From Dehalococcoidia bacterium (GTDB taxonomy: Bacteria > Chloroflexota > Dehalococcoidia > Lucifugimonadales > VXLM01), in assembly GCA_009841605.1 (NCBI GenBank), contig VXLM01000001.1:1-45671 (forward strand): a stretch of 45,671 bases of DNA, read 5' to 3'. The translations under genes and the position numbers were made by a program. Positions 18,485 through 27,258 of this stretch are shown here, in pieces; the stretch's first letter is position 1, and each line of letters starts with the position of its first letter. A model generated the notes under the pieces. It did not search any database and was not told the origin of the DNA. It was given only the letters and a program-made list of their open reading frames with translations.

Positions 18485-19915
18485 ATGACAAATCACGATA
18501 TCGAACTCATGGCACATCTCATGCGGCGCGCGGGATTCGGCGCGACCCGCGACGAGATCGAACGGTACGCCGCGCAGGGCTACGACGCCACCGTCGACAT
18601 GCTCATGGACACCGGCCGCTCCGACGGCATACAGATCGACCTGCTCCGCCGCTACCATCCCGACCACTCCGGCGGGCTCGGCATGGCCGGCTTCGGAGCC
18701 TACTGGCTGCACCGCATGATAAACAGCCAAACGCCGCTGGTTGAGAAGGTTGCCCTCTTCTGGCACGGCGTCTTTGCCACGGGCTACTCCAAGCTCGCGC
18801 AGGGCAAGGTCCTCATGGACCAGATCGAGATGTTTCGCAGGCATGGTTTCGGTGACCTGCGGACGCTTCTGGTTGAGCTTTCGAGAGACCCCTCGATGAT
18901 TATCTGGCTGGACAACAACGACAACCACAACGGCGCGATTAATGAGAACTACGGACGCGAGCTTCTGGAACTCTTCTCCATGGGTGTCGGCAACTACACC
19001 GAGGACGACGTGAAGGAGGCATCCCGCGCCTTCACCGGTTGGACGGTCGGCAACACCGAGTACATGAAGCTCAAAGCCGACAACGACTCCCTCTGGCCGT
19101 ACGGAAGGCTCAATCTTCATTTCGAGTTCCGCGACTACGACCACGACGAGGGCGAGATATCCTTCCTCGGTCACACCGGGAACTTCAACGGCGAGGACAT
19201 CGTCGATATCATCTGCGACCAACAGGCGACGGCGCGTTTCATCGCTCGCCACATGTACAGCTTCTTCGTCGCCGACGAGCCGCCCGTGCCTTCGTGGCCC
19301 TACACGCCGCCACGCGATTCTGAGGCCCTCGACATCATGACTGAGGCCTACTTCAAGGGCGGATGCACCATCGAGCCCATGCTCGACACCATGTTCCGGT
19401 CGGACTTCTTCAAGTCGGAGTCGGTGTGGTACGAGAAGGTCAAGAGTCCCGCCGAGCTCGTGGCCGGAGTGCTCCGGCTGACGGGAGAGCACCGAACCTA
19501 CTCACCCGCGATCCAAGAGGACGCCAACGCGATGGGCCTCATGGGCCAGACACTGGTCAACCCGCCCAGCGTGGAGGGCTGGCACTGGGGGGACGAGTGG
19601 ATCGACACGGGCAACCTCGTCGAGCGCATCAACTTCGCCTCCGAACATTTCTCGAAAGACTCTGCCCTCGGGATCGCCGACACCGTCGACGCCGACATAG
19701 TTGCTTTGGGCGGGACGGTTCAACCACACGAACTCGTGGACGCCTGCCTCGACAAGATGGGCGCCATCCGCATCACCGACACCTCGCGAAAGTCCCTGAT
19801 CGAGCACGCGGCCAGAGACGGCGACGTCCGGGTCAACGGCGACGGCACCGGCCGGCGACGCATCGCGGAGATGGTCCAGCTCATCGGCGCGACGCCGGAA
19901 TTCCAGAAAGGCTAA
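18485..19915 (+). CDS. DUF1800-family protein, first copy
   Basis: A 476-residue protein. The ATG at 18485 was chosen over one 12 bases earlier because it aligns with the start of the second copy at 21033. Diagnostic motifs are HLMRRAGFGATRDE (11-24), KVALFWHGVFATGYSKL (88-104), LDNNDNHNGAINENYGREL (142-160), LELFSMGVGNYTEDD (161-175) and NPPSVEGW near 360. No signal peptide is seen. DUF1800 is a helical family of unknown activity that commonly neighbours DUF1501. The protein is close to the second copy over its whole length, so the pair arose by duplication. An NHL gene follows 33 bp downstream. Confidence 0.88.
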   Translation: MTNHDIELMAHLMRRAGFGATRDEIERYAAQGYDATVDMLMDTGRSDGIQIDLLRRYHPDHSGGLGMAGFGAYWLHRMINSQTPLVEKVALFWHGVFATGYSKLAQGKVLMDQIEMFRRHGFGDLRTLLVELSRDPSMIIWLDNNDNHNGAINENYGRELLELFSMGVGNYTEDDVKEASRAFTGWTVGNTEYMKLKADNDSLWPYGRLNLHFEFRDYDHDEGEISFLGHTGNFNGEDIVDIICDQQATARFIARHMYSFFVADEPPVPSWPYTPPRDSEALDIMTEAYFKGGCTIEPMLDTMFRSDFFKSESVWYEKVKSPAELVAGVLRLTGEHRTYSPAIQEDANAMGLMGQTLVNPPSVEGWHWGDEWIDTGNLVERINFASEHFSKDSALGIADTVDADIVALGGTVQPHELVDACLDKMGAIRITDTSRKSLIEHAARDGDVRVNGDGTGRRRIAEMVQLIGATPEFQKG

Positions 19916-19948
19916 ACGGCCGGCGATTCGGCCGCATCCACCGTACAG

Positions 19949-20968
19949 ATGACAACAGCGACTAAATCCGATTTCCTGACATACGACCGCACGCTTGGAG
20001 TCGCGGCTATGGACGCACGCGGCTTCTACTACGCCGTCGCGATGGCCTTCCGCTCTGACGGTCGGCTTTTCGTGCAGGGCCGCTCCCACGACGGCGACAC
20101 GCGCGGCGCAAGAATAACCACCATGGACTACGATTCCGGCTACTACGGCGACTTCGGGTCGTACGGCAGCGGAGACGGTCAGTTCACCTGGCCGACTGAC
20201 ATCACCCTCGACTCCGAAGGCAACGTCTACACGACAGACGAGTACCTGCAGCGTGTCTCCGTCTTCGATAGCGACGTGAAGTTCGTCAGGAAGTGGGGCA
20301 CGCACGGTTCCGGGGAGGGGATGATCGACGGCCCCTCCGGCATCGAGTGCGACGCCGACGACAACCTGATCATCGCAGACCACCGGAACAACCGCATCCA
20401 GAAGTTCACACGAGACGGAATCTTTCTGAGATCCTTCGGATCGGAGGGCAGCGGCGAAGGCGAGTTCAACCTCCCCTGGGGACTCCGCGCAGCGCAGGAC
20501 GGCCACATCTACGTCGCTGACTGGCGGAACGACCGCATCCAGCGATTCACCCCCGATGGTGAGTTCGTGGCTTCGTATGGGGAGTCGGGCGACGGCGAGG
20601 GCCAGCTTCATCGACCCGCATCGGTCGAGGTCGACGAAGCCGGGTACATGTACATCGCCGACTGGGGGAACGAGCGTGTCCAGGTTTTCGACCCAGACGG
20701 CGGCTTCGTGCAGCTCCTTAGGGGCCAGGCGACCACGTCGCCGTGGGCACAGGAGTTCCTTGACGCCAACCTCGACGAAAATCGCGCGCGATCGGAGTCC
20801 GACCTCGAACAGTACCATCTGCTCACAACCGACGACCCGCACGAGGTCGCCTCGCAGATCGAGACGATATTCTGGAGTCCCATAAGCGTGCGTCTCGACC
20901 CGGAGGGCCGCCTCTTCGTATTGGAACGGAACAGACATCGAATACAGGTGTACGCCAAGTCAGCATGA
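19949..20968 (+). CDS. NHL-repeat beta-propeller protein, first copy
   Basis: A 339-residue protein with about five or six NHL blades. Each blade has a pattern such as FTWPTDITLDSEGNVYTTDE, DGPSGIECDADDNLIIADH, NLPWGLRAAQDGHIYVADW and HRPASVEVDEAGYMYIADW, followed by R(I/V)Q.F..DG. A last blade ends in RNRHRIQVYAKSA after a helical linker (about 250-290). NHL propellers usually bind protein or RNA, or act as lyases and sensors. No catalytic signature is visible. It lacks a signal peptide and begins MTTAT like DUF1501 and the second NHL protein. It sits between the two DUF1800 genes. Confidence 0.88.
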   Translation: MTTATKSDFLTYDRTLGVAAMDARGFYYAVAMAFRSDGRLFVQGRSHDGDTRGARITTMDYDSGYYGDFGSYGSGDGQFTWPTDITLDSEGNVYTTDEYLQRVSVFDSDVKFVRKWGTHGSGEGMIDGPSGIECDADDNLIIADHRNNRIQKFTRDGIFLRSFGSEGSGEGEFNLPWGLRAAQDGHIYVADWRNDRIQRFTPDGEFVASYGESGDGEGQLHRPASVEVDEAGYMYIADWGNERVQVFDPDGGFVQLLRGQATTSPWAQEFLDANLDENRARSESDLEQYHLLTTDDPHEVASQIETIFWSPISVRLDPEGRLFVLERNRHRIQVYAKSA

Positions 20969-21032
20969 CAAGGGCAGTCGCGTCCCCTCGCCGCAATGAG
21001 GGCAGGGGAGGACGCCGAATTTGGAGGAAGCA

Positions 21033-22445
21033 ATGACAACGACAACAAGGCAGGACATCGATCTCATGGCGCACCTGATGCGCCGCGCAGCGTTCGGCGC
21101 TTCGCTTGACGAGCTCGAACAGAGGGCCGCGACCGGGTACGAGGAGACCGTCGAGGAGCTGCTGAACCCCGGCGACCCTGGCGATCTCTCGCAGGACGCC
21201 ATTCGGCGGTACCACGTCGACCACTCCGAGCTCCGCCAGATGAACTCGGCGGCGGGCAACTGGCTCTATCGCATGATTACGTCGAAGAACCCTCTGGAGG
21301 AGCGAGTGGCGCTCTTCTTCCACAGCCTCTTTGCCACTGGATACACCAAGCTCAACCAGGCCCGGTGCCTCCTGAACCAGATCGACATGTTCCGTCAGCA
21401 CGGTCTGGACCGGTTCGACACTCTCCTTGTGGAGCTGTCAAGGGACCCGGCCATGCTGCTGTGGCTCGACAACAACGAGAACCACAACGGCCACATAAAC
21501 GAGAACTACGGCAGGGAGTTGCTTGAGCTCTTCTCCATGGGCATCGGCAACTATACCGAAGACGACATCAAGGAGGCCTCCCGCGCCTTCACAGGATGGA
21601 CGCTCGGCAACGTCGAGTACATGGCGATGCGCGCGATGAAGGACTCCATCTGGCCGTACAGCCGGATCGCGTGGCACTTCCAGTACCGCGCCGACGACCA
21701 CGACGAGGGAGAAAAGACCTTCCTCGGCGAGACCGGCAACTTCAACGGCGAGGACATCGTTGCCATCATCTGCAGACAGCGGGCAACGGCTGAGTTCATC
21801 TGCACCCGTCTCTTCCAGTTCTTCGCCGCCGACCATGTGGACGATGACGGCAAGGCTGCCATCGAGGAGATGATCGACTCCTACTTCGCCTCGGACTACG
21901 AGATCAAGTCCGTCCTGCGCACCCTGTTCAACTCCGACTATTTCAAGTCGGATGAGGCCCGATACGCGCGAGTCAAGGGGCCGGTCGAGTACGTCGTGGG
22001 CGCGATCAAGACGGCGGGCAGCTACCGCCAGCCGACCCTCGGCATCGACAAAGTCGCGGAACAGGCCTTCTTCATGGGACAGGGCCTCCTCAATCCTCCC
22101 ACGGTCGAGGGGTGGCACGAGGCCGAGGAGTGGATCGATAGCGGAGCGCTCGTCGAGAGAGTCAACTTCGTGGCGAACGAGTTGGCCGATACCACCAAAC
22201 CCGGCGTGCAAGCCATCCTCGGGAAGCTGGCCGACGCGAACGGTGGAACGCTCACGCCGGACGAGGTTGTTGATAACTGCCTCGATCAAATGGGCGCCAT
22301 TGCCGTGTCCGACGCCACACGCACCGCCCTTGTTGACCATGTTGGTGGGCAGGGCGACTTGACCCTCGCCGCCGACGGCTCGGAGGAGCGCGTCGGCGAG
22401 CTGCTCGGCCTCATCGCCGCCACCCGCGAATACCAGATGGCGTGA
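21033..22445 (+). CDS. DUF1800-family protein, second copy
   Basis: A 470-residue paralogue of the product at 18485. The ATG at 21033 has GGAGGAAG directly upstream. It shares HLMRRAAFGAS, FFHSLFATGYTKLNQ, LDNNENHNGHINENYGREL, LELFSMGIGNYTEDD and NPPTVEGWH with the first copy. The segment from NENYGREL to FTGWT is nearly identical. It also lacks a signal peptide. The gene follows the first NHL gene by 64 bp and is followed by the second NHL gene, giving two tandem DUF1800-NHL modules. Confidence 0.88.
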   Translation: MTTTTRQDIDLMAHLMRRAAFGASLDELEQRAATGYEETVEELLNPGDPGDLSQDAIRRYHVDHSELRQMNSAAGNWLYRMITSKNPLEERVALFFHSLFATGYTKLNQARCLLNQIDMFRQHGLDRFDTLLVELSRDPAMLLWLDNNENHNGHINENYGRELLELFSMGIGNYTEDDIKEASRAFTGWTLGNVEYMAMRAMKDSIWPYSRIAWHFQYRADDHDEGEKTFLGETGNFNGEDIVAIICRQRATAEFICTRLFQFFAADHVDDDGKAAIEEMIDSYFASDYEIKSVLRTLFNSDYFKSDEARYARVKGPVEYVVGAIKTAGSYRQPTLGIDKVAEQAFFMGQGLLNPPTVEGWHEAEEWIDSGALVERVNFVANELADTTKPGVQAILGKLADANGGTLTPDEVVDNCLDQMGAIAVSDATRTALVDHVGGQGDLTLAADGSEERVGELLGLIAATREYQMA

Positions 22446-22488
22446 CGGGACGCGCCACTCTCGCAGACAACGGAGTTCACAAACACCG

Positions 22489-23538
22489 ATGACGACCGCA
22501 ACCGAAACGACCACGCTCGAATACATCAAGACCATCGGCATCACCAACAACGGCGACAACGGTCGCGGTTTTGCCAATCCGTACAGCATCGCCGTTAGTG
22601 GGGACGGACGCATCTACGTCCTCAGCCGCTGCGATCCCGCAAGGGCTACGGCTGTAAGAGTCGGCGTCCAGGACATCGGCGAGAATTTCCTCTTCGAGTT
22701 CAGCGAGGGCTATGGAAGCGGGCCAGGACAGCTCGTCCTCCCAGTCGCTATAGCCTTTGACAGCCAGGAGCGGCTGTACATCACCGACGAGTACAACCAC
22801 CGCGTCGTGATCTATAGCTCCGAGGGCAAATTCCTGGACCAGTGGGGCGAGCACGGCTCCGAACCCGGAAAGCTCAACGGTCCCGCCGGAATCGCCATCG
22901 ACTCGAACGATAACGTCTACATCGCCGACCAGCACAGTCACGCCATCAGCAAGTTCACCTCCGACGGACGCTTCATCAACAGGTTCGGACGTGAGGAGGA
23001 CGTGACGCCCTGGCACAGCCTGTATATGCCGTGGGGACTCTGCATCGACGCCGACGACAACGTCCTCGTCGCCGACTGGCGTCACAATGCCGTCAAGCGC
23101 TTCTCGCCCGACGGGAGGCATCTGCAGACTTTTGGTGGACTGCAAAACACTCCGGGCGGGCTGGAGAACACGCTGTTCAACCGACCTTCAGGTGTCGCAG
23201 TCGATTCTGATGGCTACATATATGTGACCGACTGGGGCAACGAGAGGCTCCAGGTGCTCACGCCGAACGGCGCTCTCCATGCTACCGAGCGGGGACGCGC
23301 AACCCTGTCCCAGTGGGCGGAGGACTTCTTCAAGTCGAACCCGGATGAGGTAGAGGTCCGAGCAATCTCGAACCTGACCCCGGAGCTTCCCCCGCATCTG
23401 GCCGACGACCCCTACCAGGTGTCGGCACAGTCCGAGCCGTACTTCTGGGGCCCCGTAGCCGTGACGGTGGACGGCCAGGACCGCGTGTACGTGGTGGAGA
23501 GCAACCGCCACCGTTTCCAAATCTACAAGAGAGCATAG
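22489..23538 (+). CDS. NHL-repeat beta-propeller protein, second copy
   Basis: A 349-residue paralogue of the product at 19949, with the same plan: an MTTAT start, five or six blades (VLPVAIAFDSQERLYITDEY, NGPAGIAIDSNDNVYIADQ, YMPWGLCIDADDNVLVADW, NRPSGVAVDSDGYIYVTDW), a helical linker and a last blade ending SNRHRFQIYKRA. The conserved linker motif, (S/P)W(A/I)..F in the first and LSQWAEDFFKSNPDE here, is unusual for plain NHL proteins. It starts 43 bp after the second DUF1800 gene. There is no signal peptide. Confidence 0.88.
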   Translation: MTTATETTTLEYIKTIGITNNGDNGRGFANPYSIAVSGDGRIYVLSRCDPARATAVRVGVQDIGENFLFEFSEGYGSGPGQLVLPVAIAFDSQERLYITDEYNHRVVIYSSEGKFLDQWGEHGSEPGKLNGPAGIAIDSNDNVYIADQHSHAISKFTSDGRFINRFGREEDVTPWHSLYMPWGLCIDADDNVLVADWRHNAVKRFSPDGRHLQTFGGLQNTPGGLENTLFNRPSGVAVDSDGYIYVTDWGNERLQVLTPNGALHATERGRATLSQWAEDFFKSNPDEVEVRAISNLTPELPPHLADDPYQVSAQSEPYFWGPVAVTVDGQDRVYVVESNRHRFQIYKRA

Positions 23539-23583
23539 ACCGCTTAGCAGACACCTTTCCTCCGATGAGGGAGGGATACTGAG

Positions 23584-23609
23584 AGGGGGCAAAATCACGC
23601 GCCCCCTTT
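23584..23609 (+). terminator. Weak hairpin between the second NHL gene and the amidohydrolase
   Basis: AGGGGGC (23584-23590) pairs with GCCCCCT (23601-23607) around a 10-base loop and is followed by only three T residues. It may reduce read-through into the amidohydrolase gene, which has its own AAAGGAG ribosome site. Confidence 0.4.
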
Positions 23610-23630
23610 ACAAACACCAAAGGAGTAACA

Positions 23631-24434
23631 ATGGCCTGGATTGACGCCCACATTCATCTCTGGACTTCCGACACGGACAGCTACCCTCTCGCGGGAGGGC
23701 AGACGGCCGCGGACCTCGATCCGCCGGACTTCACGCCGGAGATGTACCTTCGACACGCCCGACCTTCCGGGATCGAGAAGGTCGTCATAGTCCAGACTGG
23801 CTACCACCAGTTCGACAACAGCTACGCCACCGACGCCATCAAGCGCTTTCCCGACGTGTTCAGCGTCATCGGCATCGTCGACGAGACCAAGGAGAACGTT
23901 CAGGAGGACATGGAGGCCCTCAAGGCCCAGGGTGTTCGCGGATTCCGCATCGGTGTGGACTACGACGGGCCGCAGTGGGACAGGCTCTTCGAGGCGGCCG
24001 CGAGGACCGGGCAGGCCATGTGTCCGATCACCCATCCCGCCGGAGCTCCCGCCATCAAGGAAATGGCCGCCAAGCACCCCGACACGACGGTCGTCGTCGA
24101 CCACATGACGCGAGTCGGGGAGATGGAGCCCATCAACGACGCGCACATCGCGCAGCTGACCGACATCGCGACGCTGCCGAATACCAACGTCAAGATTTCC
24201 CGCCTCCACGCCCTCGGCGACGGGCCGCCGCACGACGACCTCATCCCCATGATAAAGCAGGTCATCGATGCCTTCGGGCCGGAGCGGTGCATGTGGGGGA
24301 GCGACTCCCCCTACCAGGTCGTCAAGGAAACGATGGAGGACTCGATCTCCGTCGTCCGCGACAAGCTCGGCCTCTCCGAGTCCGACCGCGACCAGATTCT
24401 GCGAGGCACGGCGGAGCGGCTGTTCTTCAGCTAG
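23631..24434 (+). CDS. Amidohydrolase-2 family metal-dependent hydrolase
   Basis: A 267-residue TIM-barrel protein related to 2-pyrone-4,6-dicarboxylate lactonase and ACMSD-like enzymes. WIDAHIHLW at 3-11 supplies the H-x-H metal motif (H7, H9). VVDHMTR gives a further His, and MWGSDSPYQ gives the catalytic Asp. An AAAGGAGTAACA ribosome site precedes the ATG. It lies 92 bp after the second NHL gene on the same strand, with a weak hairpin between, so it may belong to the cluster or be a separately expressed neighbour. Lactone or amide hydrolysis, or decarboxylation, is possible; the substrate is unknown. Confidence 0.85.
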   Translation: MAWIDAHIHLWTSDTDSYPLAGGQTAADLDPPDFTPEMYLRHARPSGIEKVVIVQTGYHQFDNSYATDAIKRFPDVFSVIGIVDETKENVQEDMEALKAQGVRGFRIGVDYDGPQWDRLFEAAARTGQAMCPITHPAGAPAIKEMAAKHPDTTVVVDHMTRVGEMEPINDAHIAQLTDIATLPNTNVKISRLHALGDGPPHDDLIPMIKQVIDAFGPERCMWGSDSPYQVVKETMEDSISVVRDKLGLSESDRDQILRGTAERLFFS

Positions 24435-24454
24435 GCATTCTCTCAGGCCGCAGG

Positions 24455-24940
24455 CTACCGCATCCAGTCGCGGGAGAGGCCGGGGAAGCCGGACGTCATC
24501 TCTGCGAGTCTCTCCTCGGGGACGTAGAAGAACCTGCCCGTAGCCCTCGCCGCCACGGTCCCGTCCGGTAGAACCAGCTCCGCCTTAGCCGTGACCATGC
24601 GGCGATTCGTCTCGACGTGCTCGGCAACGGCGGTTACTTCCTGTCCGACGAAGACCGGCTTGCGGAAGTGGACGTCGATCCCGGCAGTCATCGACCAGCG
24701 ATTGTGGGTAATGATCGAGACCCGGCTCATGACCTCGTCGAGTAGAGAGGTGATGATGCCTCCGTGCAGGTAGCCGGGAAACCCTTGATACTCTTCCATG
24801 GCGGTAAATTTCGCCACGACGCGGTTATCCTCGCGCTCCATGTGAAGCTTGAGGCCATAGGGGTTGCGAGGCCCACAGGCGAAGCAGAGGCCGTAGTCCG
24901 TAACGTCGTTGAGAGATAGCTGCTCGGATGTGTCGGTCAT
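24455..24940 (-). CDS. PaaI/YbgC-type hotdog thioesterase
   Basis: A 161-residue single-hotdog protein with CFACGPRNPYGLKL near the start and GYLHGGIITSLLDEVMSR, the typical HGG motif with an acidic residue eight positions later. It probably hydrolyses acyl-CoA thioesters or acts as a related dehydratase-fold enzyme. The CxxC-like pair in LCFACG is common in this subfamily. The ATG at 24940 was chosen because the upstream extension would overlap the preceding gene; ribosome binding is weak. It begins 14 bp after the SRPBCC gene and is probably co-transcribed with it. Confidence 0.85.
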   Translation of the reverse strand: MTDTSEQLSLNDVTDYGLCFACGPRNPYGLKLHMEREDNRVVAKFTAMEEYQGFPGYLHGGIITSLLDEVMSRVSIITHNRWSMTAGIDVHFRKPVFVGQEVTAVAEHVETNRRMVTAKAELVLPDGTVAARATGRFFYVPEERLAEMTSGFPGLSRDWMR

Positions 24941-24953
24941 GGGCGTTTGGATG

Positions 24954-25391
24954 TCATCCCCTTCCTTCGAGTATCTCCTTGAGACGCGAGGCGTTATCGA
25001 CGGTCTCCTTACGGACGATCTGCTCAATGAAAGGTCCCATCAGGGAGAAGAGTCCTTCGGCCTCACCCGATACCGTGAAGACTGCGGAGGTTCCCCGTTC
25101 GTGAGGTTCGACGGCGACCGTACCTCTCAGCGCTACGGGCCCTGATTCCGATGCGAATGAGAACCGTTCGTTTGGCTTGAACTCTGTCGTTTCCAGCACG
25201 AGTGTGACGATCTGACCCATGAACCGCCGTCGGACACGTACTCTGGTGTCGGCTCCTATGGGGCCGTCTCCGATTGCCGACGCATCAAGCACGGCCTCCT
25301 GCCATTCCGCCATATTCCAAGGAGCGGCGAGGTAGGCGAACACGTCGTCGAGTGGCCGGTCGATGACGATGGAATGCTCGATTCGAATCAA
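24954..25391 (-). CDS. SRPBCC (START/polyketide-cyclase-like) ligand-binding protein
   Basis: A 145-residue protein with the SRPBCC pattern: IEHSIVIDRPLDDVFAYLA at the start, WNMAEWQEAVLDA, then a beta-rich middle (RFSFASESGPVALRGTVAVE) and a long C-terminal amphipathic helix (IEQIVRKETVDNASRLKEIL). Such proteins bind hydrophobic ligands or act as cyclases or hydratases. The TTG at 25391 begins the conserved region and has AGGAG upstream. The open frame continues to 25529 but without conserved sequence. It precedes the hotdog gene in a two-gene unit. Confidence 0.78.
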   Translation of the reverse strand: MIRIEHSIVIDRPLDDVFAYLAAPWNMAEWQEAVLDASAIGDGPIGADTRVRVRRRFMGQIVTLVLETTEFKPNERFSFASESGPVALRGTVAVEPHERGTSAVFTVSGEAEGLFSLMGPFIEQIVRKETVDNASRLKEILEGRG

Positions 25392-25628
25392 GAGGGGACG
25401 GTTCTCCTGGATGTCGCGCGGACGCCGTTTCACCGTACCAGATGTCGCGTACACGGACAATCGAGGCGGTGACATCACGTCGGGAGTCCAAGCTGAGTCT
25501 TTGGGAGTATTGACGCACGATTTTTCCACGTTGCGTAATTCGCATTATGCGGGAGCCGTGGTGTGATTCTCGTGTTGCCGTTCCGGTCGAGTGTGACTGA
25601 AAACGTGGGCTGTGAACCCCTCCGTACC

Positions 25629-25658
25629 TTGACGACTGGCCGAATGTCTTTTGATAAT
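25629..25658 (+). promoter_or_regulatory. Promoter of the tandem kinase genes
   Basis: TTGACG (25629-25634), an 18-base spacer, then GATAAT (25653-25658), each 5/6 to consensus. Transcription would start about 29 bases before the ATG at 25694. The rest of the 302-bp gap from 25392 shows nothing recognisable. Confidence 0.6.
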
Positions 25659-25693
25659 GGGGTTTGGGCACTTCGGGAAGGGGGTGAGGTGCG

Positions 25694-26398
25694 ATGTCGA
25701 TCGAAGACGGCAAGAATGCGATGCCGGGCAAGCTCATCACGGTAGAGGGCTTGGACGGATCGGGTAAGTCCACGCAGATTGGCCTCGTCAAGCGTTGGCT
25801 GGAGCTTGAGGGCTACAAGGTCTTCTTTACGGAGTGGAACTCGTCTCCCCTCGTCGAGAGCGCCACGAAGGCCGCCAAGAAACGGCAGATGCTCAGCCCG
25901 ACCACATTCGCCTTGATTCACGGGACAGACTTCGCCGACCGGTACGAGCGCCAGATCGTTCCCCTTCTCCACGCCGGCTACATCGTCCTCTCCGACCGCT
26001 ATGTCTACACGGCGTATGCGAGGGACACGGTGCGTGGATGCGACCCGGTCTGGATTCGGCATATGTACCGCTTCGCGCGACAGCCGGATTTGACGCTGTG
26101 GTTCAGGGTGCCAGTTGACGTTTCGCTTTCAAGGGCAGTGGGGCGGAGTCGCAACTTGAGTTACTACGAGGCGGGTATGGATATCGGTTTTTCCTCCGAC
26201 TTCACGGAGAGCTATCGCCTATTCCAGACAAAGATCCATGAGGCCTATGAGCGAATGTCGCACGAGTTTCCCTTTCACGTAGTCGACGCTACCAAGCCCG
26301 CAGGCGAGCAGCAGCAGGAGTTTCGGGAGCTCATCCGGAATCGGCTGGACTTGTCTCAGTACCTCCGCCCAAGGGCGCCCACGGAGGGATCCCAATGA
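25694..26398 (+). CDS. Thymidylate-kinase-like P-loop kinase, canonical partner
   Basis: A 234-residue protein of the thymidylate kinase superfamily. The P-loop is G19-LDGSGK-S-T with K25. SDRYVYTAYARD carries the DR motif, and a LID-like region with RAVGRSRNLSYYEAGMD follows. Length is slightly above typical dTMP kinase (about 205-215). The substrate may not be dTMP. It overlaps the next gene by 4 bases (ATGA), so the two are translationally coupled. A strong promoter lies just upstream. Confidence 0.82.
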   Translation: MSIEDGKNAMPGKLITVEGLDGSGKSTQIGLVKRWLELEGYKVFFTEWNSSPLVESATKAAKKRQMLSPTTFALIHGTDFADRYERQIVPLLHAGYIVLSDRYVYTAYARDTVRGCDPVWIRHMYRFARQPDLTLWFRVPVDVSLSRAVGRSRNLSYYEAGMDIGFSSDFTESYRLFQTKIHEAYERMSHEFPFHVVDATKPAGEQQQEFRELIRNRLDLSQYLRPRAPTEGSQ

Positions 26399-27105
26399 CG
26401 GCCACTGCCGGAGTCACACAACGAGCATATTTCGGGGCGGGAATCCCTGAAATCAACCTTGCAACCCTGAGAGGAAGGCTGATCGTCATTGAGGGGCCCG
26501 ACAGCGCCGGACGTTCGACACAGATTCGACTTCTGCGCGACTGGCTGGAGCGGAGAGGATACGCCTCGGCGCAGACCGGCCTCAAACGGTCAAGGCTTGT
26601 GGGCAAGAAGCTGCAGGACGTCATGCAGGGCTATTCCCTGGGGCCGCTAACGTTTTCGCTTTACTACGCCACCGACCTCGCAGACCAGATCGAGAACGTC
26701 ATCGTGCCCGCCCTTGCGGCCGACTTCATCGTATTGGCTGACCGGTATGTGTACACACCCATTGCGCGGGACGTCGTGCGCGGCGTGGACGTGAGGTGGA
26801 TAGAGGGAGTCTTCGGGTTCGCCATCGTGCCGGATGTAGTTCTTTATTTGGATGTCAAACCGGAGGTTCTCGCGGAACGAGTGTTGGGGAACCTCCACTA
26901 TCTCGACTACTGGGAATCGGGTATGGACATCCACCGCGACGGCGACATGTACGCGAGCTTCATCAGCTACCAGAATTTGGTACGCGAGCAGTTTCTTGCA
27001 ATGGCCCCCACCAAGGGGTTCCATATCATTGACGGCGACCGCGACGCCGAACAGGTGGCCAAGGAACTGCAGGAAACGGTCGAGTCCACCATCGACCTGC
27101 CATAG
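26395..27105 (+). CDS. Thymidylate-kinase-like protein with Lys-to-Arg Walker A change
   Basis: A 236-residue paralogue of the preceding product. A 25-residue extension (MTATAGVTQRAYFGAGIPEI and on) precedes the fold. The P-loop reads G34-PDSAGR-S-T, with R40 where kinases have the catalytic Lys. ADRYVYTPIARD and YWESGMD are shared with the upstream protein. In P-loop kinases this Lys contacts the ATP phosphates, and its change often lowers or abolishes activity. The protein may therefore be a regulatory or scaffold partner of the first kinase, or may use Arg instead. The bases at 26509-26519 support the Arg codon directly. Confidence 0.78.
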   Translation: MTATAGVTQRAYFGAGIPEINLATLRGRLIVIEGPDSAGRSTQIRLLRDWLERRGYASAQTGLKRSRLVGKKLQDVMQGYSLGPLTFSLYYATDLADQIENVIVPALAADFIVLADRYVYTPIARDVVRGVDVRWIEGVFGFAIVPDVVLYLDVKPEVLAERVLGNLHYLDYWESGMDIHRDGDMYASFISYQNLVREQFLAMAPTKGFHIIDGDRDAEQVAKELQETVESTIDLP

Positions 27106-27258
27106 GTTCAGCCGTTAGGCGCTCTGCCTGAAACGCACGGAGCAGAAGTCGGCGTGGTTGGCGCCGGTTACTCAGAGACTCACGCCGTTCACGCGGTCAA
27201 TCTGCCTGACGTGGATGAACGGCTCGAGTCTCGTTTCGATTTCGCGGACTATTCGTCG

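Noticed and set aside
19502-20938. A 478-codon minus-strand open frame opposite the first NHL gene and the end of DUF1800
   Set aside because: It lies opposite two clearly recognisable families and is low-information in composition; a shadow frame.
21438-22613. A 391-codon minus-strand frame opposite the second DUF1800 gene
   Set aside because: The plus strand has strongly conserved DUF1800 motifs in full; the minus-strand translation is repetitive Val/Asp/Glu/Leu.
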